From Candidatus Nanopelagicales bacterium (GTDB lineage Bacteria; Actinomycetota; Actinomycetes; S36-B12), in assembly GCA_028688835.1 (NCBI GenBank), contig JAQTXL010000010.1, positions 1 through 33,471 on the forward strand: a stretch of 33,471 nucleotides of DNA. Reading direction: 5' to 3'. The translations under genes and the position numbers were made by a program. Under the pieces are notes generated by a model. That model did not search any database, was not told the DNA's origin, and saw only the letters and a program-made list of their open reading frames with translations. Of the stretch, positions 25,781-33,471 are shown piece by piece; positions within the stretch are counted from its first letter, which is position 1; each line of letters begins with the position of its first letter.

Positions 25781-25787
25781 GGCATTT

Positions 25788-25814
25788 TTAGCACTCTGCC
25801 CATGAGAGTGCAAA
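25788..25814. promoter_or_regulatory. CIRCE operator 2 (HrcA site), distal, overlapping the promoter
   Basis: TTAGCACTC, nine bases, GAGTGCAAA: one change from consensus. It is separated from CIRCE 1 by seven bases. On the minus strand it contains TTGCAC and TAAAAA separated by 17 bases, a plausible -35/-10 pair, so HrcA bound here would block RNA polymerase. Confidence 0.88.
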
Positions 25815-25870
25815 TGGAAATCCGCGGATTTCGCCCCCGGCAATGCCCGAAAGTGCCGGCGGTGCGCAGG

Positions 25871-27124
25871 CTAGGGACGCGCCGCGATCGCCGCGGTGAC
25901 CGCGGCCTGGGCCGAGGTGAACGCAGCCACTGGGGGGCTGGCTCCAGCCCCGCGCGTGGAGGCCGCCCAGGCAGTGCCGAGCGGGCCCCAGACGCTCTGC
26001 ATCTGGGGAATGTTGGGGATCGGCACGCCCAGGGCGCCGGCCGCGCCGAAGGCTCGCAGTCGCGGATCGGTCACCCGCGAGGCTGCCTTGACGTTTGCCG
26101 GCATGCGCCGTGCGGCGTTGCCGAAGGCCGCCTGGACGCCAGCACGTGACAGCCCCTGCGTCACGAAGGCATCCGCCAGGGTCTTGGCCTGGTGCGCCTG
26201 GGCGAACACGGTGACCATGAAGCCCTTCATGCCCAGCAGCGGGGAGGTCGCCTTGCCCTTGACGATCGTGGGCACCGTCGTGATGCGGTAGGCGAAGGGC
26301 AGGCTGGTGATCGACGCCAGGTCCCAGGGACCGGTGATCCAGAACGGGGCCTTGCCGGCCAGGAAGGCCTCCTTGGCGCCCTGCGTGGTCAGGGACGCCT
26401 CGATGATGCGGGCGTCGTTCCAGTCCTTGATCTGGGGCGCGTTCTTCAGGAAGGCCGGATTGGCGATGCCGATGTCACTGGGGTTGGCATTGCCGGCCTG
26501 GTCGACGCCGATGGCGTAGCCGCCCAGGCCGCTGAAGAGGGTGTACATGTTGTAGGCGTTGCCGGCGTCGCCCTGCCCCACCGCGATGCCGGTGGTGGCC
26601 TTGCCGTTCTTCAGGAGGCGCTTGGCCACGGCCACCACCTTCGCGAAGGAGCTCGGCTGCTTGGGCACGAGCTTCACGCTCGTGACCAGCGCGAGGTTCT
26701 CGTACTGCACCGGGATGCCGTAGACGCGCGAGTTGAACCGAAAGCCGCTGAGCACGTTGGTCGGGAACAGCGCCGTAAGCGCCTTGGTCAGCGTGAGCCG
26801 CCGGACGAGCTTGGCATCGACGAGCTCGCCGGTGGAGTCGTGCTCGGCCGCGATGACATCGGGCGCATCGGCGGGCTTGACCGTCTTGAGCTCGTCCTTG
26901 ATGGCCGCCAGGCTGTCCTTGACGACGATGCTCAGCTTGGTGTCGCGAAAGCCGTCGGGGAACTCCTGCTTGAGCACGTCGGCGCGGATCTGGTCTGCCC
27001 AGATCACCAGGCGCGCCGGAGCGGCCTGGGCCGGCGCGATGGATCCGGCCCCGACGATGGCCGAGACCACCGCCGCGGCCGCGACGGCAGCAGCGAGCCT
27101 GGAGCGGCCGGACGTGGATGCCAT
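25871..27124 (-). CDS. Secreted sugar-type solute-binding protein (maltose-binding family)
   Basis: The 417-residue protein has a signal peptide (AAAVAAAAVVSAIVGAGSIAPAQA-AP) followed by a family-1 extracellular binding protein: ARLVIWADQIRADVLKQEF, APDVIAAEHDSTGELVDAKLV, GFRFNSRVYGIPVQYENLALV (hallmark of maltose-type binding proteins) and APFWITGPWDLASITS. It would bind a sugar or maltodextrin. Gram-positive binding proteins are normally lipoproteins, but no lipobox Cys is present, so it may be released or held by other means. No permease genes adjoin it; a MalK-like ATPase and an amylase lie 6 kb away on the same strand. The start is ATG 27124, five bases after the DUF3263 stop, so the two form an operon. 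Confidence 0.85.
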   Translation of the reverse strand: MASTSGRSRLAAAVAAAAVVSAIVGAGSIAPAQAAPARLVIWADQIRADVLKQEFPDGFRDTKLSIVVKDSLAAIKDELKTVKPADAPDVIAAEHDSTGELVDAKLVRRLTLTKALTALFPTNVLSGFRFNSRVYGIPVQYENLALVTSVKLVPKQPSSFAKVVAVAKRLLKNGKATTGIAVGQGDAGNAYNMYTLFSGLGGYAIGVDQAGNANPSDIGIANPAFLKNAPQIKDWNDARIIEASLTTQGAKEAFLAGKAPFWITGPWDLASITSLPFAYRITTVPTIVKGKATSPLLGMKGFMVTVFAQAHQAKTLADAFVTQGLSRAGVQAAFGNAARRMPANVKAASRVTDPRLRAFGAAGALGVPIPNIPQMQSVWGPLGTAWAASTRGAGASPPVAAFTSAQAAVTAAIAARP

Positions 27125-27129
27125 CGGGA

Positions 27130-27429
27130 TCAGCGGGACTCGAGCTCCACGCCGAGTCGGCGTGCGGAGCGTGCCTTCTGGCGCGAGGAGCGCATGCGGC
27201 GCAGCCGCTTGACGAGCATGGGGTCGAGCTCCATCGCGGCCTGCTGGTCGATGAGCCCGTTGAGGATCTGGTAGTAGCGCGTGGCGCTCATGTCGAACAG
27301 CTCACGGATGGCCTGCTCCTTGGCACCGGCGTACTTCCACCACTGGCGCTCGAACTCCAGGATCGCGCGGTCACGATCGGACAGCCCAGGAACCACGGAG
27401 TGACCATACGACTGACGTGCTGCATCCAT
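27130..27429 (-). CDS. DUF3263 family protein
   Basis: The 99-residue protein is a close match to DUF3263: LSDRDRAILEFERQWWKYAGAKEQAIRELF, then MSATRYYQILNGLIDQQAAMELDPMLVKRLRRMRSSRQKARSARRLG. The helix-turn-helix-like middle and very basic C-terminus suggest DNA binding, which is inference. The family is actinobacterial and often precedes a LytR-C-domain gene near groEL; here a solute-binding protein follows instead. GGAAGGA lies 6 bases upstream of ATG 27429. Confidence 0.88.
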   Translation of the reverse strand: MDAARQSYGHSVVPGLSDRDRAILEFERQWWKYAGAKEQAIRELFDMSATRYYQILNGLIDQQAAMELDPMLVKRLRRMRSSRQKARSARRLGVELESR

Positions 27430-27489
27430 GCGGGGTCCTTCCGGGTGCCGGTGGCTCAGCGGCCATCCTAGACCCGAATCACAGCCATG

Positions 27490-28242
27490 TCATTTGTGTG
27501 CGGAACGATCACGCAGCCTGATGAGCACCCAGCCGAAGGCGTAGCCGAGCCCGTTCGTGGCCCAGTGGAACCCCATCGGCGCCAGGACGCTGCCGGACAC
27601 CAGGCGCAGGCCGATGAACAGGATCCCCGACAGGCCCGTGGTGACCACGCTGAGCAGCACCGCGAGGATGTTGCCGCGCCGGCCCTCCCCCACGACCGAC
27701 CCGAGGGCGGGGTTCTGCTCATGCGTGCCGATGGAGGGCAGCACATGCCACAGCCCGAAGGCCAGGCACGAGATCACCACCGCCCACACCAGCCCGTAGC
27801 GACGCGCGAGCATCGCGAAGAGCACCGAGCGGAAGGCGATCTCCTCGAGCAGCACGGTGCCCAGCGGCACCTCGATCATCGCCTGGAAGAACAGGCCTCG
27901 GGCGGACAGGTCGGCCATGCGCTCGTCGTGGAACGCCGTGCGCGTGCGCCTCATGAGCGAGCCGATGAGGTAGACCATCGCGATGGCTGCGATGCACAGG
28001 CCTCCCCAGATGAGACCCGGCACCAGCGAGCTGCGCCCCAGGCCCATGTCGGTCCAGCTGCACCCGTCGAGCAGGCCGATGGCCAGCAGGATGACTGCGA
28101 AGCCGAAGGCCCAGAGCAGGTAGTGGGTCTGCGGGGCGACGCGGTTGTTGACGACGTTGACGATCACCATCACCGCCAGGACCAGCAGCAGCGGCCAGAG
28201 GGCCAGGCCGGGCACCTGCTCGGGCACCACCCAGTTGATCAT
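27490..28242 (-). CDS. CPBP (Abi/CAAX) family intramembrane metalloprotease
   Basis: The 250-residue protein has about seven or eight membrane helices and the three CPBP motifs: EEIAFR (Glu133, Glu134, Arg138), FGLWH (His166) and HWATN (His226, Asn230). These form the zinc-like active site of this family (Rce1-like). Members cleave membrane peptides or protect against bacteriocins; the substrate is unknown. The loop GTHEQNPALGSVVGEGRRGN between motifs 2 and 3 is longer than usual. ATG 28242 follows GGGAG by 5 bases; GTG 28248 is the alternative. It stands alone between the DUF3263 operon and the helicase gene. Confidence 0.9.
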   Translation of the reverse strand: MINWVVPEQVPGLALWPLLLVLAVMVIVNVVNNRVAPQTHYLLWAFGFAVILLAIGLLDGCSWTDMGLGRSSLVPGLIWGGLCIAAIAMVYLIGSLMRRTRTAFHDERMADLSARGLFFQAMIEVPLGTVLLEEIAFRSVLFAMLARRYGLVWAVVISCLAFGLWHVLPSIGTHEQNPALGSVVGEGRRGNILAVLLSVVTTGLSGILFIGLRLVSGSVLAPMGFHWATNGLGYAFGWVLIRLRDRSAHK

Positions 28243-28258
28243 CAGCACTCCCGGGACC

Positions 28259-28275
28259 GCGCGGGAATCCCGCGC
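28259..28275 (-). terminator. Possible terminator of the DEAD-box gene
   Basis: GCGCGGG (28259-28265) pairs with CCCGCGC (28269-28275) around AAT, nine bases beyond the helicase stop. The loop is short and there is no T-run. Confidence 0.4.
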
Positions 28276-28283
28276 CGTTCAGT

Positions 28284-30197
<1,914 letters not shown>

Positions 30198-30348
30198 GGA
30201 CGCATGCGAAGACGGCACAGCAGCACAACTCTCATTCGAGACGATTTCGCGTGTCTCGAATGGGGCGGCACCTGGCCGCATGTGTTTCAAGACTCGCTCG
30301 TGAGCTCCAGGAGCTCCCAGTCATCGGCTGATGACCGAGGCCACGCTA
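30198..30348 (-). promoter_or_regulatory. Promoter and hairpin-rich leader of the DEAD-box gene
   Basis: On the minus strand TAGCGT (30343-30348) is a -10 candidate, giving a leader of about 139 bases. The leader holds three inverted repeats: GTCATC/GATGAC with a GGCT loop (30320-30335), GAGCTCC/GGAGCTC (30302-30316), and ATTCGAGAC/GTCTCGAAT with a 10-base loop (30234-30261). Long structured leaders are known in cold-inducible helicase mRNAs, so post-transcriptional control is plausible here. Confidence 0.45.
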
Positions 30349-30390
30349 CGCGAGGATGCCCGTTTCGCGAAATCCCCCCCATGGAACGAC

Positions 30391-30426
30391 GAATCCCCTG
30401 CAGGCCCGAGGGCCTGCAGGGGATTC
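30391..30426 (-). terminator. Strong terminator of the small secreted-protein gene
   Basis: GAATCCCCTGCAGGCC (30391-30406) pairs perfectly with GGCCTGCAGGGGATTC (30411-30426) around a CGAG loop, 11 bases after the stop at 30438. It is the most stable hairpin in the window. Confidence 0.85.
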
Positions 30427-30437
30427 GAGTGGTCTGA

Positions 30438-30893
30438 CTACTCCGCTGCCGAGAGCTCGATCTTCACGAAGTTCTTGTTGGCGGTGATGCCAGCTGCGGT
30501 GACCTTGACCGGGGCGGTCTTGCCCACGGTGACGGTCGCTGCCTTGGCCGTGTCGACCATGACCACGCCGCTGACGGTGCAGGTGAAGAAGCCTGCGAAG
30601 TCGCCACCCGCGTAGGACAGGCTGACCTTGGTGATCTTGCCGGTGCCGACGACCTTGCCGGACTTGTCCTTGAACACGATCGGCGTCTTGAGGGTGGCGC
30701 CTGCTGCGGGGCCGTCCTCGGTGACGCAAGCGGTCTTTGCGGCAGGAACGCCGTCGCTGGCCAGGATCGACGAGTCGACGAGCTTGACCTGGACGTTGAC
30801 ATTGCGGGTTGCTGCCTGTGCGGGTGCTGCGACCAGGGCAGCAGATGCCACGAGTCCGGCTGCTGCAACGCTGGTCAGAACGATCTTCTTCAT
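30438..30893 (-). CDS. Small secreted beta-rich protein of unknown function
   Basis: I do not recognise a family. The 151-residue product has a signal peptide (MKKIVLTSVAAAGLVASAALVAAPAQA-A). The mature part of about 123 residues alternates short strands and turns (VNVQVKLVDSSIL, TLKTPIVFKDKSGKVVGTG, KITKVSLSYAGGDFAGFFTCTVSGVVM, APVKVTAAGITANKNFVKIEL) and has two Cys that could form one disulfide, as in an Ig-like or beta-sandwich fold. It has no membrane anchor or sorting signal. CGGAGGAAAC places a strong ribosome binding site before ATG 30893. Its Lys-rich, less GC-skewed codons and strong terminator suggest high expression, which is inference. Confidence 0.75.
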   Translation of the reverse strand: MKKIVLTSVAAAGLVASAALVAAPAQAATRNVNVQVKLVDSSILASDGVPAAKTACVTEDGPAAGATLKTPIVFKDKSGKVVGTGKITKVSLSYAGGDFAGFFTCTVSGVVMVDTAKAATVTVGKTAPVKVTAAGITANKNFVKIELSAAE

Positions 30894-30956
30894 GTTTCCT
30901 CCGGTTGTTGGCAGCGACCTTGGAGTCGCCGCCTGTAGTACTTGCGCCTTGTCCGG

Positions 30957-30990
30957 CGAATATATACACGAACCTCACGTTTACGAAAGA
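30957..30990 (-). promoter_or_regulatory. AT-rich promoter region of the small secreted-protein gene
   Basis: This is the most AT-rich stretch in the window. On the minus strand it reads ...GTAAACGTGAGGTTCGTG then TATATATTC; TATATT is the -10 candidate and would give a leader of about 60 bases. A -35 is not clear. The rest of the 30894-31105 gap shows nothing further that I can support. Confidence 0.45.
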
Positions 30991-31105
30991 GTTACCGGAG
31001 AATTTCGCGAATGTGACCGGGCCGCGCTTCGCTGCCCCTCACAACCGGCGATCCGCACGCCGAATCGATACCCGACTGTGATAGTCCAGCGCCGCGCCCG
31101 CAGGC

Positions 31106-33244
31106 TCAGAACAGCGGTGTGAGCACCACCGGAACGCTCGTCGACATGGCCTGCTGGCCCGTGGAGTCGGTCACGATCGCCGCCACCTCCACCGCCCTGC
31201 CACGGCCCAGTCGCGCGGGATCCAGGTAGACCCGGAAGTCGCGGGCGTCGTCGGTGCCGATGCGGCTCCAGGCAGCACTGCCCTTGGTCCGCAGCACGAA
31301 GGTGACCGATGCGGGGTCACTGCCCGGCACGCTCGCCTCGGCCCGGTAGGTCCCCGAGGCGTCATCGCGACCCACCTTCAGTCTGACGCTGGGGGCGCCA
31401 GGCGTCGGCAGCACCGACGTGGATCGCAGGACCAGCGCACTGCGCGCAGGGATCGTGAGCGATGCACGCCCCTGGGCGTCTGTCGCGGCCGTGCCAGAGC
31501 CCAGCAGCGCGGTCCACTGGGCGCTCGGCGTCGAGGTCGGCACGGTAAGGCTCTGGGCGGAGGTGCCGGTGTTGAAGGCGACGAGGTACTCACGCCGGTC
31601 CTTGGCGTCGATGCGGCTGGCCGCGAAGGTGCCGCCCTCGCCGGCCCGCGTGATCTGCGCTCCGGTCGCCAGGGCCGGGTGCTCGCGGCGCAGCGTGTTG
31701 AGTCGCACGATCTGCGCCTGCAGCGGGTCGCTCGAGGCGAACGAGGAGCCCGTGCCGATCGGGGGTGCGCCGATGCGCGGCTCGGCCTGCCAGGCACCGA
31801 CCTGCGTGGGGAACAAGTCCTGGCGGGCGTTCTTGTCCTTGCCGTCGCCGCTGCCGGTCATCCCGACCTCGTCGCCGTAGTACGCGACCGGCACACCGCG
31901 CGTCAGGTAGAGGATGTCGTGCGCGAGCAGGTCGCGCTCGAGCTGGAACCTGCTCTCGGACGGGTTGTCGGTCCTGATGAAGAAGCCGATGCGGCCCATG
32001 TCGTGGTTGCCCAGGAATGTCGTGAGGCCGTAGGCATTCGTCGATGCCGACGTGTAGTAGTCATCATCGGCGAACAGGGCCTTGAGCGACCCGCCCGTGG
32101 CCTGGTTCGACACGTACTTGCGCACCGTGTCCTGGAACGGGAAGTCGAGCACGGACGGCAGCTGGCGCGCAAGCATCTGCTCGGACAGCTGCGCCGCGTC
32201 GGTGAGCCAGATCTCGCCGAACGACGTGAACCCGGGACGACCTGCGGCCGTCGCCGTGGCACTGACCAGCGGGAGCCATCGGCTGAAGAAGTACGGATCG
32301 ACGTGCTTGGCCGTGTCGATCCGGAAGCCGTCGACGCCGTACCGGGTGATCCAGTCGCCATAGGCCTGCGCCAGCGACTGCACCACCGACCAGTCCTCGG
32401 TCATGAGGTCGTCGAGACCGAAGAAGTCGCCGTCCATCTCGCAGCGGCCCACGCACGTGCTCCAGTCGATGTCGCCTCGGTTGTGGTACCTCGTGACGTC
32501 GTTGAGCAGGGCCGGCCCCTTGGCGTTGGCGAATCCCGACTGCACCACCGGCACCTTGGCGAAGCTGATGCTCGGGCGCAGTGCCGGGAAGACCGTGCCC
32601 TTGGTGAAGTTCCACGGGTTGAACGCCCGCTTGGCGGCAGTGCGGTAGGGGCGCTGCTCGATCGGCACATAGGAGTAGTCGCCACCGCGGAAGCTGATGA
32701 CATCTGCAGTGTGGTTGACGACGACGTCGAGGAAGACCTTGATCCCCAGGCGGTGGGCGCAGGTCATCAGGTCGGCGAACTGGGCCTCGGTGCCCAGGTG
32801 CGGGTCGGGCTTGGTGAGGTCCAGGAACCAGTAGCCGTGGTAGGCCGCGCTGCTGCCCTGCACCGTGCGGTTGACCACGGGCGGGGTCACCCACAGCGCG
32901 GTGTAGCCCAGGCGCTTGAGGCGTCCCATGCCCTCGTCGGTCGGGTCGGCGGGATCGCACTTGCCCGTGAGCCCGACGAAGTCGCCGCCGTGGAAGTACG
33001 CGTCGGATGCCGGCTCGTACCCGGTGACCGATGCCGGCCCGGTGGCCCCGCCGCGATCATTGGACGGGTCACCGTTGCGGTACCGGTCCGTCATCGCGAA
33101 GTAGAACGACTCGCCTGCGATCGAGGAGCGCACCGACGGCGCGGCCAGCGCGGCGGTGACGTCATCGGCGCTCGCGGGCAGGAGCGCGGCCATCACCGAG
33201 GCGGCGACCGCCACCCCCACGAGTGCCGTCCTAGCGAAGGGCAC
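31106..33244 (-). CDS. Secreted GH13 alpha-amylase family protein
   Basis: The 712-residue protein has a signal peptide (TALVGVAVAASVMAALLPASA) and a GH13 barrel: YFAMTDRYRNGDPSND, LKRLGYTALWVTPP, DVVVNH (region I), GFRIDTAKH with nucleophile Asp310 (region II), FGEIW with acid Glu344 (III) and FLGNHD with Asp415 (IV). An amylase C-domain follows (about 520-605), and the last about 95 residues (PSVRLKVGRDDASGTYRAEASVPG...) form an extra beta-domain, perhaps starch-binding. It would hydrolyse extracellular starch or related alpha-glucans. The start is GTG 33244, inside the 3' end of the upstream ABC ATPase gene (14-base overlap), which links cleavage to maltodextrin uptake. Confidence 0.92.
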   Translation of the reverse strand: MPFARTALVGVAVAASVMAALLPASADDVTAALAAPSVRSSIAGESFYFAMTDRYRNGDPSNDRGGATGPASVTGYEPASDAYFHGGDFVGLTGKCDPADPTDEGMGRLKRLGYTALWVTPPVVNRTVQGSSAAYHGYWFLDLTKPDPHLGTEAQFADLMTCAHRLGIKVFLDVVVNHTADVISFRGGDYSYVPIEQRPYRTAAKRAFNPWNFTKGTVFPALRPSISFAKVPVVQSGFANAKGPALLNDVTRYHNRGDIDWSTCVGRCEMDGDFFGLDDLMTEDWSVVQSLAQAYGDWITRYGVDGFRIDTAKHVDPYFFSRWLPLVSATATAAGRPGFTSFGEIWLTDAAQLSEQMLARQLPSVLDFPFQDTVRKYVSNQATGGSLKALFADDDYYTSASTNAYGLTTFLGNHDMGRIGFFIRTDNPSESRFQLERDLLAHDILYLTRGVPVAYYGDEVGMTGSGDGKDKNARQDLFPTQVGAWQAEPRIGAPPIGTGSSFASSDPLQAQIVRLNTLRREHPALATGAQITRAGEGGTFAASRIDAKDRREYLVAFNTGTSAQSLTVPTSTPSAQWTALLGSGTAATDAQGRASLTIPARSALVLRSTSVLPTPGAPSVRLKVGRDDASGTYRAEASVPGSDPASVTFVLRTKGSAAWSRIGTDDARDFRVYLDPARLGRGRAVEVAAIVTDSTGQQAMSTSVPVVLTPLF

Positions 33245-33471
33245 GGCCCGATTCCACGTCGAAGAAGTGCAGGCGGCCCATGTCGACCCACATCGTCAGG
33301 CGCTCGCCGATGCGCGTCTGGATGCGCGGCGGGAAGGCCGCCACGCCCTGGACCCCGCCCTCTGCTGCAAGCGCACTGAGGCCGTGCTCGTCGTCGCTCT
33401 TGAGCCCGCTGCCCAGGCGCGCCTCGTCGACGGGGCTGCCGGCGAACGAGAATCCCAGGTGGACAGACGAG
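33231..33471 (-). CDS. Sugar ABC transporter ATPase, MalK/MsmK/UgpC type, C-terminal part only
   Basis: The frame enters from the right edge and gives the last 79 residues before TAG 33231-33233. It reads SVHLGFSFAGSPVDEARLG ... RIGERLTMWVDMGRLHFFDVESGRALR, the end of the regulatory OB/TOBE domain of carbohydrate ABC ATPases. The G-E-R...W-V-D...L-H-F-F-D-x-x-x-G pattern near the end is typical of MalK/MsmX. The nucleotide-binding domain lies outside the window. It would energise uptake of maltodextrins or similar sugars, perhaps with the solute-binding protein at 25871-27124. The amylase start codon lies inside its last five codons. Confidence 0.85.
   Translation of the reverse strand, partial: SSVHLGFSFAGSPVDEARLGSGLKSDDEHGLSALAAEGGVQGVAAFPPRIQTRIGERLTMWVDMGRLHFFDVESGRALR

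Noticed and set aside
30391-30426. Long palindrome as a mobile-element end or attachment site
   Set aside because: It is a perfect hairpin just beyond a stop codon with no second copy or element nearby; a terminator explains it.

Overview
This is a high-GC chromosomal segment from a member of the Actinomycetota. The assignment rests on gene families that are largely actinobacterial (DUF2530, DUF3027, DUF3263, the long 127-residue cold-shock protein, a 230-residue IdeR/DtxR, actinobacterial-type SerC and a TMEM165/GDT1 protein with ELPDKT/EWGDLT motifs), on a CIRCE-controlled groEL without groES, on a 10-methyl fatty acid pair (tmsA-tmsB), and on many start codons placed about 6 bases after a TANNNT -10 element, as in leaderless actinobacterial genes. 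I cannot name the genus. No tRNA, rRNA, IS element, CRISPR array or prophage is visible, and no gene-free stretch exceeds about 250 bases.

Layout. 1-1771: the end of a degenerate GGDEF-like gene, then a secreted protein made of a Pro/Gly-rich tether and 39 uninterrupted 8-residue repeats. 1772-3197: a Pit phosphate permease behind an array of 11-bp GTTCA-type direct repeats (probable PHO boxes). 3323-7511: an amidohydrolase, a secreted trypsin-like protease and a CPA1 Na+/H+ antiporter. 7619-10555: a CHASE-PAS-PAS-GGDEF-EAL cyclic-di-GMP protein split by one in-frame TAG. 10512-13849: a small membrane-anchored protein of unknown function and the translationally coupled tmsA-tmsB operon. 13893-17128: IdeR, a divergent DNA photolyase, and a ParA-like ATPase coupled to a small ribbon-helix-helix-like protein.

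17133-25720 is a housekeeping island: pdxH, serC with a coupled MFS transporter, a secreted protein preceded by a 29-residue membrane microprotein, DUF2530, DUF3027, a GDT1-like transporter with a possible leader ORF, a cold-shock protein, a YceI-like protein, and groEL with two tandem CIRCE operators. 25871-28242: a sugar-type solute-binding protein without a lipobox in an operon with DUF3263, then a CPBP membrane protease. 28284-30893: a DEAD-box RNA helicase with a disordered octad-repeat tail and a hairpin-rich leader, and a small secreted protein. 31106-33471: a secreted GH13 amylase overlapping the end of a MalK/MsmK-type ABC ATPase that runs off the window.

Together the genes cover phosphate, iron and heat-shock control, cyclic-di-GMP signalling, membrane-lipid methylation and alpha-glucan use. 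The least explained items are the octad-repeat secreted protein, the amber-interrupted signalling gene, the ParA/RHH pair, the 29-residue microprotein and the repeated leaderless promoter geometry.
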